Counted from the stretch's first letter, positions 33,918-43,017 are shown. The stretch: 64,000 nt of DNA from an uncultured Spirochaetales bacterium (GCA_944390045.1 CALXOO010000001.1:158002-222001); one strand, 5' to 3'. Notes: a model not told the origin generated them from the letters alone. Program-made: numbers and translations.

Positions 33918-35986
33918 GTGAGAACAGAGGCGGGGCCGAATGGGCCGGAGAGGAAATAGTAAACATACATCAGGGGGCCACGATAAAGAACCGCAGCTTC
34001 CATGTGGTTGCCCCGTTTGACGTGTCAGGAGACCAGGGCCAGGCCATTGACGCCCTCAGCCGTGGGATCATGGCCGGTGACAGGGCACAGACACTCAAGG
34101 GCGTGACGGGCTCTGGAAAGACCTTCACCATGGCCAAGATCATCGAGCGCATAAACCGCCCGACGCTCGTGCTCAGCCACAACAAGACGCTTGCGGCCCA
34201 GCTTTACAGGGAATTCAAGTCATTCTTTCCGGACAATGCCGTCGAGTACTTCGTCTCAACCTATGATTACTATCAGCCTGAGGCCTATGTCCCGGGCAAG
34301 GACCTCTACATCGAGAAAGAGGCCGACATCAACGATGAGATCGACAGGCTCAGACTGTCAGCTTCTTTCTCGCTCATGGAACGCAGGGACGTGGTGGTCA
34401 TCTCGACAGTGAGCTGCATCTACGGCCTTGGAAACCCTGTCAGCATCAAGGACATGATCCATTCATACAGCGTGGGGACAGTCTTTGATCACAAGAGCGA
34501 GCTGGACCAGCTGGTGAGGATGCTGTATGAGCGCAATGACATGGTCCTCAACCGAGGCACCTTCCGGGTACGCGGGGATGTGATCGAGATCTATCCTGCC
34601 TATCTTGAGAGTGCAGTAAGGATAACCCTGGACTGGGATGAGATCGTCTCGATCGACGTGTTTGATCCCGTGACGCTGGAGAAACTGGACAGGCTCGACA
34701 GCTTCACACTTTATCCTGCGAAGCAGTTCGTCATGCCGCGGGAAGCGCTGGATGCGGCAATCATAAGAATTGAGGATGAGCTGCGCGACCAGCTGGAGTA
34801 CTTTGAGAGTCAGGGCAAGCTCGTTGAGAAGGAGAGACTGAAGGCCCGTGTCGAATATGATATCGAGATGCTGAAGGAAGTAGGCTACTGCTCGGGCATC
34901 GAGAACTATTCCCGCCCGCTTGCCGGACGGGCTCCTGGTGAGCGTCCAGCTGTCCTGCTGGACTATTTCCCTGATGATTTCGTGGTGTTCATCGACGAGT
35001 CCCATGTGACGCTGCCGCAGATCGGTGCGATGTATGAGGGCGACAGGTCAAGAAAGCTCAACCTGGTCAATTACGGCTTCCGCCTGCCTTCCGCGCTGGA
35101 CAACAGACCTCTGAAATACGAGGAGTTTGACAGAAAGGTTGGACAGAGAATCTATGTCTCAGCAACTCCGGGCAAGACGGAGCTGAAGGAAAGCACGCGT
35201 GTCGTGGAGCAGCTCATCAGACCCACAGGGCTGCTGGACCCTGAGATTGAGGTGCGCCCGACAGAGGGCCAGATGGAGGACCTCTACGGAGAGGTGGTCA
35301 GGACAGTCGCGCGTGGTGAGAGGGTTCTTGTCACGACGCTGACCAAGAAAATGGCTGAGGACCTGAGTTCATACATGTCCACTCTCGGACTCAAGGTACG
35401 GTATCTTCACAGTGAGATCGAGACAATAGAACGTGTCGAGATCCTGACAGACCTGAGGAAGGGTGTCTTCGATGTGCTGGTGGGAATCAACCTGCTGCGT
35501 GAGGGACTGGACCTTCCCGAGGTCTCCCTTGTCGCAATCCTTGATGCCGACAAGATCGGCTTCCTGAGAAGCGCGACCTCCCTGATCCAGACAATCGGGC
35601 GTGCCGCGAGGAATGCCAACGGACGTGTCATAATGTATGCAGACCAGATGAGTGATGCCATGAGGGAGGCCATAGGAGAGACCGAGCACAGAAGAGCGGT
35701 CCAGATGGCCTACAACAAGGAGCATGGAATCACGCCGACAACAATCAGGAAGGCGGTGGACGATATCCTCGAGCGCCAGATGAAGGACGCTGAGGACATC
35801 CAGAAAGAGGAGATGAAGATCCAGCGTGCCAGCTTCAACCTGCTGGTGGACAAGGACCGCAGGAAGTATCTCCGCTCACTTGAGAGAGAGATGAGGGAGT
35901 GCGCTGACAGACTGGAGTTTGAGAAGGCGGCCGCAATCAGGGATGAGATCGAGCGCGTCAAAAGCGGGAAGTGGTCGGAAGACTGA
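33914..35986 (+). CDS. uvrB: UvrABC system protein B
   Basis: A 690-residue UvrB. It has Walker A GVTGSGKTFTMAKII, the beta-hairpin region YDYYQPEAYVPGKDLYIEKE, DFVVFIDESHVTLPQIGAMY, helicase motifs VGINLLREGLDLPEVSLVAI and LIQTIGRAARNANGRVIMYA, and the C-terminal UVR domain (LEREMRECADRLEFEKAAAI, RDEIERVK). It opens DNA at lesions in nucleotide excision repair. The ATG 33914 overlaps the htrA stop. Its tail overlaps the convergent caspase gene by 29 bases. Confidence 0.97.
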   Translation: MSENRGGAEWAGEEIVNIHQGATIKNRSFHVVAPFDVSGDQGQAIDALSRGIMAGDRAQTLKGVTGSGKTFTMAKIIERINRPTLVLSHNKTLAAQLYREFKSFFPDNAVEYFVSTYDYYQPEAYVPGKDLYIEKEADINDEIDRLRLSASFSLMERRDVVVISTVSCIYGLGNPVSIKDMIHSYSVGTVFDHKSELDQLVRMLYERNDMVLNRGTFRVRGDVIEIYPAYLESAVRITLDWDEIVSIDVFDPVTLEKLDRLDSFTLYPAKQFVMPREALDAAIIRIEDELRDQLEYFESQGKLVEKERLKARVEYDIEMLKEVGYCSGIENYSRPLAGRAPGERPAVLLDYFPDDFVVFIDESHVTLPQIGAMYEGDRSRKLNLVNYGFRLPSALDNRPLKYEEFDRKVGQRIYVSATPGKTELKESTRVVEQLIRPTGLLDPEIEVRPTEGQMEDLYGEVVRTVARGERVLVTTLTKKMAEDLSSYMSTLGLKVRYLHSEIETIERVEILTDLRKGVFDVLVGINLLREGLDLPEVSLVAILDADKIGFLRSATSLIQTIGRAARNANGRVIMYADQMSDAMREAIGETEHRRAVQMAYNKEHGITPTTIRKAVDDILERQMKDAEDIQKEEMKIQRASFNLLVDKDRRKYLRSLEREMRECADRLEFEKAAAIRDEIERVKSGKWSED

Positions 35987-36950
35987 AGAGCACCAGATCC
36001 ACATGGTAGGGATTTATCTGCGGATTCTGGTATTCCCAAAGTCCGTCCGACTTTATGTCCTCGTAGAGTGACGAGCATGTCACTGCAGGCCGGTCAGGAT
36101 AGCCGGTGCCCTCTACGCCGTCATCATAGAACCTGTAGCCCAGGCTCTGTAGCAGCGAGACTGAGAAGAAGCCGTGATACATCCCCATGCTGTCATCCTC
36201 ATAGCTCATCTCATCATCGCGTGAGGAGGACAGCAGATAGAAACGGTTGTTCCCATCGTCTTTTTCCCTGAACAGTGCTGAGACGGATTCAAGGATCTCC
36301 CCCTCTTTTGTCACATTCTGACCCTCCGGCATCAGCGATCCTGAGTAACATGAGTCGAGTATTACGAACTTCGGGGCACTTATCCTGGAAAGCGCACCGA
36401 CCAGCTCTGCGATGGTTATCAGGCTGGAGAGATTGCTGCCTACATCCTGCCAGGTCCCGATGCTGGGGAAGGTGATGTCTCCGACGACTAGGGCCCCGTT
36501 CAGCGTGCTGTCAGTATCACTCAATGATTCAGCACCGTGTCCGGCATAGTAGAATATGATAATATCTTCCTCACCTGCTGTCTGTACCAGTTTCTCAAGG
36601 TGATTCAGAATACAGCCTTTCATTGCTGAGGGTGAGATATATTCTATGTCTGAGCTGTCCATACCCTCTGGGGTCTGGCTGAGTCTCCTGACATACCACC
36701 TTCCGTCCCGTGCACAGAATGAGGTGCTGTGGAAGGCGGTACCCTCAGCCGATGAGAGAAAGGCCAGCTGTCTGGTCATGGCATCCTGATCATTCACGGT
36801 GCCTTTCAGACTGTTCATGTCGGTGTCAGCATAGTCGAGGGCGACTGATACAAGATGGATATCCTTGCCTGCTGCCGGATCCTTTGAGGAGAGCTCGCAG
36901 GAGGTGAGGGCCAGAATGATGATGACACAAATCAGGCTCATTCTCTTCAT
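35958..36950 (-). CDS. Exported caspase-like (peptidase C14) lipoprotein, copy 2
   Basis: A 330-residue protein with a lipoprotein signal (LICVIIILALTSC, Cys 18). The caspase-fold domain has both catalytic residues: His in IIIFYYAGHGAESL and Cys in FVILDSCYSGSLM. LVSVALDYADTDMNSLKGTV is the first strand, SLKGTVNDQDAM matches the start of the other copy, and SSSRDDEMSYED follows the Cys strand. Metacaspase-like proteases usually cleave after Arg or Lys; the target is unknown. The start overlaps the upstream barrel gene stop (ATGA) behind GGGAGGTG. It is the last gene of the run from thiB. Confidence 0.88.
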   Translation of the reverse strand: MKRMSLICVIIILALTSCELSSKDPAAGKDIHLVSVALDYADTDMNSLKGTVNDQDAMTRQLAFLSSAEGTAFHSTSFCARDGRWYVRRLSQTPEGMDSSDIEYISPSAMKGCILNHLEKLVQTAGEEDIIIFYYAGHGAESLSDTDSTLNGALVVGDITFPSIGTWQDVGSNLSSLITIAELVGALSRISAPKFVILDSCYSGSLMPEGQNVTKEGEILESVSALFREKDDGNNRFYLLSSSRDDEMSYEDDSMGMYHGFFSVSLLQSLGYRFYDDGVEGTGYPDRPAVTCSSLYEDIKSDGLWEYQNPQINPYHVDLVLFSLPTTSRF

Positions 36951-37492
36951 CTCTCACCTCCCAGAATCCCTGACGGGAGGTTCAGGTGGAAGACAAGCCC
37001 GGTCTGAACCTCAGCAAATTCCCTGCGGTATACGAAGGCCGTCCTGGCAAGGAGGGCAAGGTAGTCTGTGATGGAGAAGCCGGCCTCGAGTCCCGCCTCA
37101 ATGAAGCTGTAGCCCAGATCCTGCCGGTTGACGAGGGCGTAGCCCAGCGACGCGTCAAGGGCAATCAGAAAGGCTCCGAAGCGCTCCTCGAATCCGAGCT
37201 GCAGTGCAAACCGCCTGCTTCCGAGCAGTACAGTGTTGCAGTATTCAAGCGAGTCAGAGACAAAGGATACCCGCACTCCGAGAGTGAGTGTATGCCGGCG
37301 GGCGAATGTCACTGACAGCGGAGATGCGTCTATCGACAGGGCAAAGAGCGTCCTGTTGTCAAGAACCTCCTTCTCGATTGACAGATTGCGGCTGAACACG
37401 GCATTGGTCACGACATCGACTGACGGAGTATATGATGCCGCTGCAAGCGGAGCTGACAGTGCCAGCAGGACAAGTATAAGAGTGTTCTTCAT
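36947..37492 (-). CDS. Small outer-membrane beta-barrel-like protein, copy 2
   Basis: A 181-residue protein with a signal peptide (LILVLLALSAPLAAAS). Amphipathic strands follow, such as HTLTLGVRVSFVSDS, FALQLGFEERFGAFLIALDA and SFIEAGLEAGFSITDYLALL. This fits an eight-strand barrel. It is equal in length to copy 1 at 38.5 kb and the end of the chain (GGER) resembles GGAR there, but the middle is divergent. It is coupled by a 4-base overlap to the caspase gene downstream and has GGAGG before its ATG. Confidence 0.7.
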   Translation of the reverse strand: MKNTLILVLLALSAPLAAASYTPSVDVVTNAVFSRNLSIEKEVLDNRTLFALSIDASPLSVTFARRHTLTLGVRVSFVSDSLEYCNTVLLGSRRFALQLGFEERFGAFLIALDASLGYALVNRQDLGYSFIEAGLEAGFSITDYLALLARTAFVYRREFAEVQTGLVFHLNLPSGILGGER

Positions 37493-37570
37493 TTTTATCC
37501 TCCGCAGTACTGTCGACAGAAATGTCAGCAGATGTGCAGAAAATCAGCTACGTTAGCAGATGATGCCGGG

Positions 37571-38488
37571 TCACTGGAAGTTGAATATCACGAGGTCCCG
37601 TATGCTCTCGCTGCTGGTATAGTGCTGAGTCCTGCCAGGCACTTCAACAGCTGCGAGTCTGGAGATGATCCTGTTGAAGCTGACATAGTCCGGATCCCTT
37701 CTGCCGGCTGACATGCTTGTCAGATCGAAGCCGAGCGCATTCAGTACTCTTGCTGTGTGGATTCCAAGATAAACGCCATTAAAGTCCGCTGACCAGCTGA
37801 GTTCATCAGGCGAACTGGCAGCAGAAAACCAGAAGCTGCTGACGCTTCCCTCGTACGGGGAGAAAAGGTCAGCAAGCGACTGTCTGCTGTCGGTGTCGCT
37901 GTCTGTTACTATATTCCCGCTGTAACAGGAATCTAGCATGACAAGACGGCCGCCGCACCTGACCTCGCCCAGCAGGCTGACCAGCTCAGCCAGAGAGAGC
38001 ACTGAGTATCCTCTGCTTCCCTCAGGCAGACAGAGACCGCCGTCATCGTTTCCGTGGCCGGAGTAGTGGAAGATGAGGACGTCATCCGCTTCTGCCTCAG
38101 AGGCTATCAGCCTTACTGTGTCCCTGAAGCCGGCAATGAAGTCCTCAGGTGCGATATCATTCTGAGTGATGACAGTTCCATCTTGCTTCACTGTAATCAG
38201 GTTCCTGTCACTCTCATTCTGGAGTGAGTCATTCACTGTGCCGTTCTGCAGGAGATAAGCATGATATGTGGACTCTGTCCGGCCTGCAAGATATTCCAGC
38301 TGCCTGTCCAGGAAGGTCTGGTCATTCAGCGTCCCTTCAAGCTCTCTGGCTCCGCTGTAATCTCCTATATAGGCACAGGCGACGGAGAGGAAATAGACAT
38401 CATTGGGTCTCATCGCCGGTGTTGTGGAGAGTGTGCACGAGATGAGTACGGCTGTCAGAATGGAGATCAGCAGCAGGATGCGCTTCAC
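37571..38488 (-). CDS. Exported caspase-like (peptidase C14) lipoprotein, copy 1
   Basis: A 305-residue lipoprotein (LLISILTAVLISC, Cys 18) with a caspase-fold domain. VYFLSVACAYIGDYSGAREL is the first strand, followed by LEGTLNDQTFLDRQLEYLAG. The catalytic His is in VLIFHYSGHGNDDGG and the catalytic Cys in LVMLDSCYSGNIV, and WFSAASSPDELSWS follows. The layout matches copy 2 closely. The ATG overlaps the upstream barrel stop by four bases. A gap of 78 bases without a clear promoter separates it from cassette 2. Confidence 0.88.
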   Translation of the reverse strand: MKRILLLISILTAVLISCTLSTTPAMRPNDVYFLSVACAYIGDYSGARELEGTLNDQTFLDRQLEYLAGRTESTYHAYLLQNGTVNDSLQNESDRNLITVKQDGTVITQNDIAPEDFIAGFRDTVRLIASEAEADDVLIFHYSGHGNDDGGLCLPEGSRGYSVLSLAELVSLLGEVRCGGRLVMLDSCYSGNIVTDSDTDSRQSLADLFSPYEGSVSSFWFSAASSPDELSWSADFNGVYLGIHTARVLNALGFDLTSMSAGRRDPDYVSFNRIISRLAAVEVPGRTQHYTSSESIRDLVIFNFQ

Positions 38489-39030
38489 CTGGCACCTCCT
38501 GTAAGATCTCCGCTCATGAGGCCGAAGCCGACCTGGAAATCCATTGTGATGTCACTCTGGTTGTATGACAGGACCAGACGGGGGAACAGGGAGATGATGG
38601 AGGCAGGCTTCCAGTGAAGTGCAAGAGCGATCTGCGGGCCTGCGCAAAGCGTGTCGAGCAGGTCATAGCTGCCCAGCGCATAGCCGATGTCAGTCTCGAG
38701 CTCAAGCGAGCCGGTAAGTGGGATACGGAGCATGAGACCCAGCACGAAGCGGCTGGAGGCGGAATAAAAGTTAGAGGAGACGACGTTTGTCATGCTGTGG
38801 CGTTCGAATGCCAGGCTGGGCCCGGCGCAGATGCTGTCCGTATCCCCGATTGCCAGTCCTGCCGTGATGTTCGCGCTGAATGATCCGCGCAGTGGATTAT
38901 CCTCTCCCTCCATCAGGTACCATGAGGCGCTGCCACCCAGGGAGGCTGAAAGGGTCAGACGAGATGAGAGAGCGCACAGCGGCGCCAGGGTGAGAAGCAT
39001 TATGGCGGCAGTGAGTACAGTCCGTTTCAC
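38485..39030 (-). CDS. Small outer-membrane beta-barrel-like protein, copy 1
   Basis: A 181-residue exported protein with a signal peptide (VLTAAIMLLTLAPLCALS). Strands such as LTLSASLGGSASWYLM, RFVLGLMLRIPLTGSLELE and ITMDFQVGFGLMSGDLTGG alternate in the manner of outer-membrane barrels. The ATG overlaps the stop of the ABC ATPase gene (39027-39030), so the caspase cassettes begin inside the thiamine operon rather than in a separate unit. Confidence 0.7.
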   Translation of the reverse strand: MKRTVLTAAIMLLTLAPLCALSSRLTLSASLGGSASWYLMEGEDNPLRGSFSANITAGLAIGDTDSICAGPSLAFERHSMTNVVSSNFYSASSRFVLGLMLRIPLTGSLELETDIGYALGSYDLLDTLCAGPQIALALHWKPASIISLFPRLVLSYNQSDITMDFQVGFGLMSGDLTGGAR

Positions 39031-40037
39031 TTTACTGCAAGTCCGTCCTTGAACATCAGCATCTGTGTCTTCCTTATGTAGAGCGTGGCGGAGGTGCTGT
39101 GCGGCCGCTGCTGCGACTCAGCAAGTATCCTGTGCCCATTATAGCGCAGTCCCAGCAGATAGCCCCTTCCAAGGAATTCCGCGGAAAGGACCTCGGCATT
39201 CTCCAGGATCAGATATGCGTCGGCATCTCCATAAAAGCAGCCGTCAGTCACAGTCACCGCCTCAGGGCGGAAGAAGATCGTGTCACAGTCGATGCTGAGA
39301 TTGAACATCTGTGCCGGAAGGCTGGTGCCTTCTCCGGTGAAATAGGCGCAGAAGAGGCTGGACGGGTGGCGGTATATGTTCTCCGGGCTGTCCACCATCT
39401 CGATCCTGCCGTCCCTGATTATGGCGATTCTGTCGCTGATGCTGAATGCCTCTTCCCTGTCATGTGTCACATAAATCGTCGTCAGGGTTCCGTCCTCATC
39501 GTGCACTCTGCGGATTTCATCTCTGAGATGACGGCGGAGATTTGCGTCCAGAGCGCTCAGAGGCTCATCAAGCAGCAGGATTGAGGGCCTGGCGGAGAGG
39601 GCTCTTGCGAGTGCCACTCGCTGGGCCTCTCCACCGGACAGTGTGGTGACCTTCCTCTTGTTGTATCCGCTGAGGTTGACAAAGGAAAGCAGCTCATCGC
39701 ACTGCTGCCTGCGCTGTGCCCTGTGCAGCTTTCTGAGTTTCATGGCATAGGTCAGGTTCTTCTCGACATTCATGTTCGAGAACAGCGCGTAGTCCTGGAA
39801 GACCATGCCGATTCCCCTTTTCTGAGGAGGCAGGTGAGCAATGTCACGTCCATCTGCGATTATCTTCCCTGCTTCAGGCTCATCAAGCCCGCTGATCAGG
39901 TTGAGCATCGTGCTCTTGCCGCTGCCGCTTGGTCCGATTACCGAGAGAAACTCTCCCTGACGGACGGACAGTGTGATGTCCAGGGTGAAGGATGGATAGG
40001 CCTTTCTCAGTCCGATGATGTCTATTGTCCCGTTCAA
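39027..40037 (-). CDS. thiQ: ABC transporter ATPase, thiamine-type (ThiQ position)
   Basis: A 336-residue ATPase. It has Walker A GPSGSGKSTMLNLISGL, FQDYALFSNMNVEKNLTYAM, signature LSGGEAQRVALARALSA, Walker B ILLLDEPLSALDAN and H-loop YVTHDREEAFSISD. Residues about 240-336 form a TOBE-like C-terminal part (FFRPEAVTVTD), longer than the roughly 230 residues of E. coli ThiQ and more like FbpC or PotA. The thiamine role comes from the riboswitch and the ThiB-like neighbour. The start overlaps the permease stop by four bases. Confidence 0.88.
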   Translation of the reverse strand: MNGTIDIIGLRKAYPSFTLDITLSVRQGEFLSVIGPSGSGKSTMLNLISGLDEPEAGKIIADGRDIAHLPPQKRGIGMVFQDYALFSNMNVEKNLTYAMKLRKLHRAQRRQQCDELLSFVNLSGYNKRKVTTLSGGEAQRVALARALSARPSILLLDEPLSALDANLRRHLRDEIRRVHDEDGTLTTIYVTHDREEAFSISDRIAIIRDGRIEMVDSPENIYRHPSSLFCAYFTGEGTSLPAQMFNLSIDCDTIFFRPEAVTVTDGCFYGDADAYLILENAEVLSAEFLGRGYLLGLRYNGHRILAESQQRPHSTSATLYIRKTQMLMFKDGLAVK

Positions 40038-41698
40038 TGCGCTTTCCTCCCAGATGAGTGTGTGAGGGCCTGTGCGGTGATGAAGATCACGAGTGTGAGT
40101 GCGATGAGCACCGTTCCAATAGTGCAGGCTCCCTGGTAATTGTATGAGTTTATCAGTCTGTAGAGCAGCATCGGCAGCGTCACGACCCTGCCTTCTGCAA
40201 GCGTGAGCGTGGCGTTGACCTCGCCCATTGACAGGGCTAAGGAGAAGATGAATGCCTTTGCGATTGCGCTCTTCAGCTGCGGAATTTCAATTCTGAAGCA
40301 GGTTCCGGCAGTGCCTGAACCAAGTGTGTATGCCGCATCCAGCACCCGCAGGTTCTGGCTCCTGATGGCAGGAAGCAGGGTCCTCATTGCGAAGGGCAGG
40401 GCAATGACGAGATGTGCCAGTATTACCAGAAGATAGGACATGGCGAGACTGGATGAGTGTATGTGTGCCTTTATGATGTAATACCCGAGCCCGAGCGTGA
40501 CACTGCTGATGGCCAGTGGGAACATGCCGATCACCTCAACGGATCTGCTGTTGCGTCTTGCGATGAAGAGTGAGAGAAAGAGGGCGAAGAGGCACGCCAG
40601 TGCTGCGACAATAAGCGCAATGGCCAGACTGTTGAGCAGCGCGGCGGACGCATCGGACATCATTCCGACACTCCGTCTGAGACCGAAGAGCTCCTGATAG
40701 CTTCTGACGCTGAAGCCTTCCCCGTAGCGGCTGGATGTGGAGATGAAGGACCTGACAACGACTGAGACCAGGGGGCCGAGGATGAAGACCAGCATCAGTG
40801 TGTTGTAGATGATCAGTGCGGCTCTTGTCCTCCAGCTGTGCACTCTCACGGCACGGTCCTCCCTGTTGCTGTCGCGTGATGAGAGTTTCCTTGATGCCAG
40901 GACATACAGCACAAGGATGACCAGGTTCACCAGGAACGAGAATACAGACAGCGCACTTGCCCTGGCGCTGTCCATGACAATGTTGTTTGTCCTGTAGATT
41001 TCAACTTCAAGTGTCGTGTACTGGACTCCGCCTCCCAGCACGAGGATGATTGAGAAACTTGTGAAGCAGAAGAGGAAGATCAGCAGGGCGGCGGAGAGGA
41101 TGACCGGAGCCATTCTTGGCAGGCTGATCGAGACAAAGGTCCTGAAGCCTGAGGCGCCCAGCAGTGATGAGGCGTTTTCCTGGCTTCTCGGCCAATGTCC
41201 CCAGGCTTCGGTGATCAGACTCAGGGCTACTGGGATGTTCAGAAAGGCGTGTGCCAGAATGATGGCCCTGAATGAATAGAGTATCTTGACCGGCTCTTCT
41301 GCCCCTGTGAGTGCCATGTAGAGACTGTTCACGAAGCCGGAGTTGCCGTAGAAGATGACGAAGCCGAGTACGACAAGTATTGAGGGAAGCACGAAGCACA
41401 GACTGGACAGGGAGAGCATGAGCGTCTTTCCCGGGAACCTGTAGTTGGCCCACAGATAGGCACCAGGCAGTGCGATGAGCGTGCTCACAGCGGCTGAGAC
41501 AAAGGCCTGCAGGAGTGTGAATGAGAGCAGGCGGTAGGTATAGGGGGAGGTGAATACCTCCCGCATGAGCTCAAGCGAGAAGCCTTCTTGTGTGAAGAAG
41601 GCCCTGGCAAGATTGAATGAGAGAGGAAGGATGAAGACAAGTGCGAGCACCGCGAGCGGTATTGCGGCTATGGCTGTATAGAAACCGTCTTTTCTCAT
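40034..41698 (-). CDS. thiP: ABC transporter permease, fused two-domain ThiP type
   Basis: A 554-residue permease with about twelve membrane segments and two EAA loops (SSLLGASGFRTFVSISLPRM and DAAYTLGSGTAGTCFRIEIP). This is the duplicated layout of ThiP/FbpB proteins. It begins MRKDGFYTAIAAIPLAVLAL; ATG 41698 has a very strong site (AAAAGGAGGAAGG) 15 bases after the thiB stop. It brings thiamine or its phosphates across the inner membrane, judging from the riboswitch. Confidence 0.9.
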   Translation of the reverse strand: MRKDGFYTAIAAIPLAVLALVFILPLSFNLARAFFTQEGFSLELMREVFTSPYTYRLLSFTLLQAFVSAAVSTLIALPGAYLWANYRFPGKTLMLSLSSLCFVLPSILVVLGFVIFYGNSGFVNSLYMALTGAEEPVKILYSFRAIILAHAFLNIPVALSLITEAWGHWPRSQENASSLLGASGFRTFVSISLPRMAPVILSAALLIFLFCFTSFSIILVLGGGVQYTTLEVEIYRTNNIVMDSARASALSVFSFLVNLVILVLYVLASRKLSSRDSNREDRAVRVHSWRTRAALIIYNTLMLVFILGPLVSVVVRSFISTSSRYGEGFSVRSYQELFGLRRSVGMMSDASAALLNSLAIALIVAALACLFALFLSLFIARRNSRSVEVIGMFPLAISSVTLGLGYYIIKAHIHSSSLAMSYLLVILAHLVIALPFAMRTLLPAIRSQNLRVLDAAYTLGSGTAGTCFRIEIPQLKSAIAKAFIFSLALSMGEVNATLTLAEGRVVTLPMLLYRLINSYNYQGACTIGTVLIALTLVIFITAQALTHSSGRKAH

Positions 41699-41712
41699 CC
41701 TTCCTCCTTTTG

Positions 41713-42744
41713 TCACTGGTTGATCATCGCCTCGGTCCACTCAGTGGTCCATCTGTCGATGTTCCGGGCAATGTACTCAGTGTCCATGCTGAAGACTTTC
41801 TGCGGAACCGGTGCCCACTGGTATGCGTCAGGAAGACTGGTCGTGCTGTTCACAGGATACATCGAGTTGGCGATCGCAGTCTCGGCCTGACCCTCTGTGA
41901 GAATGAAGTCCACGAACATCCTGGCTTCCTCCTTGTTGTCGCTGGACTCAAGGATTCCGATGGACTCGATGGTCCTGTGGTGACCTTCAGGGAAGATCAG
42001 TGCCTGGTAGCGTGTGGAGTCCTCCCAGAGGACATGGTAGACAGGACTTGTAGTATAGCTGATCACCAGCGGAGCCTCACCTTCAGTGAAGAGGCCGTAT
42101 GCACTTGACCAGCCGTCCGCAATGGTGAGCGCGTTTGCCCCGACATCCTTCCACCAGTCAAGGTAGCCGTCCTCGCCGTAGACATCGATTGTCCAGAGAA
42201 GAAGGCCAAGCCCAACTGAAGATGTCCTCGGATCGATGAGTATGATCTTGTCCTTGTAGACAGGATCCCTGAGGTCATCAAGGCAAGTCGGTGCTGGGAT
42301 GTCACTCTCGCTGTCCCAGACAAAGGCGAACACGCCGTAGTCAAAGGGAATCAGGCGGTGTTCAGGATCGAACTCGAGCGAGTCGTCGACATTTGCGAGC
42401 TCAGGCGATTCGTAACTTGTGAAGATTCCTGACTCATATGCTGTGCTTGCCTGGTCGTCGCTGATGCCCATGATCAGGTCTGCCTGGCAGTCATCACCCT
42501 CCATGATGGCCCTCGAGAGCATCTCGACGGCATCTCCTGTCGAGACGACGTTGACCTTGATCCCTGTCTCCTCCTCAAAGAGGGGAATGAGGGTGGGGCC
42601 GCTGCCCCATTCGGAGGAGAAGGTGTCATAGCAGTAGAGCGTGATAGACCTTTCTCCGCCCGTGGTCTCGGCGGCACTCTGTGCGAAGAGACAGGATGCC
42701 AAGAGCAGAACAAGCAATACAGTGAAGATAGTGCGCTTTTTCAT
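41713..42744 (-). CDS. thiB: Thiamine ABC transporter substrate-binding protein
   Basis: A 343-residue binding protein with a signal peptide (VLLVLLLASCLFAQSAAETT). ITLYCYDTFSSEWGSGPTLI is the ThiB-type opening, and LIPFDYGVFAFVWDSE, YKDKIILIDPRTSSVGLGLL, SPVYHVLWEDSTRYQAL and FVDFILTEGQAETAI are as expected for TbpA/ThiB. An LLASC sequence may also allow lipidation. GGAGGCTTT precedes the ATG and can be masked by riboswitch pairing. First gene of the unit thiB-thiP-thiQ-barrel-caspase-barrel-caspase. Confidence 0.92.
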   Translation of the reverse strand: MKKRTIFTVLLVLLLASCLFAQSAAETTGGERSITLYCYDTFSSEWGSGPTLIPLFEEETGIKVNVVSTGDAVEMLSRAIMEGDDCQADLIMGISDDQASTAYESGIFTSYESPELANVDDSLEFDPEHRLIPFDYGVFAFVWDSESDIPAPTCLDDLRDPVYKDKIILIDPRTSSVGLGLLLWTIDVYGEDGYLDWWKDVGANALTIADGWSSAYGLFTEGEAPLVISYTTSPVYHVLWEDSTRYQALIFPEGHHRTIESIGILESSDNKEEARMFVDFILTEGQAETAIANSMYPVNSTTSLPDAYQWAPVPQKVFSMDTEYIARNIDRWTTEWTEAMINQ

Positions 42745-42746
42745 AA

Positions 42747-42797
42747 AGCCTCCAGAAAGATTGTCATGCCCTGGGTATGGGTAAATGAAATGAGGCT
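42747..42797 (-). promoter_or_regulatory. Expression platform: anti-Shine-Dalgarno pairing
   Basis: On the minus strand AGCCTC (42797-42792), at the 3' edge of the riboswitch P1 stem, can pair with GAGGCT (42752-42747), which is the thiB ribosome site. This suggests translational rather than transcriptional control. Confidence 0.5.
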
Positions 42798-42880
42798 GTC
42801 GCTCCCTACGCTGGTATTATCCAGATCAGGTAACGGGTATGATCTCAGGCCATGTTTGCCACCCCGGACAATGGCAAGCC
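42797..42880 (-). ncRNA. TPP riboswitch (THI box)
   Basis: The minus strand reads GGGGTG, then GGCCTGAGATCATACCCGTT, ACCTGATCTGGATAATACC and AGCGTAGGGAG, a near-consensus THI box. The P1 ends TGTC and GACA (42880-42877 and 42800-42797) can pair. It binds thiamine pyrophosphate and should lower expression of the thiamine transporter unit when the vitamin is plentiful. Confidence 0.96.
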
Positions 42881-42961
42881 TATTTCAAATCGGCATGGAT
42901 GGTCAATCGGATGCATCACTGGCCTTTCTGGAAAGCCCGGAAGATTACGCTCCCAGAGATG

Positions 42962-42994
42962 AAAAAAAGGAAACGCCCGGTTTTCCCGGGCGTC
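42962..42994 (-). terminator. Terminator of oppA
   Basis: On the minus strand ACGCCCGG, a short A-rich loop and CCGGGCGT are followed by TTTCCTTTTTTTC. It separates oppA from the TPP riboswitch unit. Confidence 0.9.
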
Positions 42995-43017
42995 TCCGAT
43001 TTGATCGGGTTTCAGAC

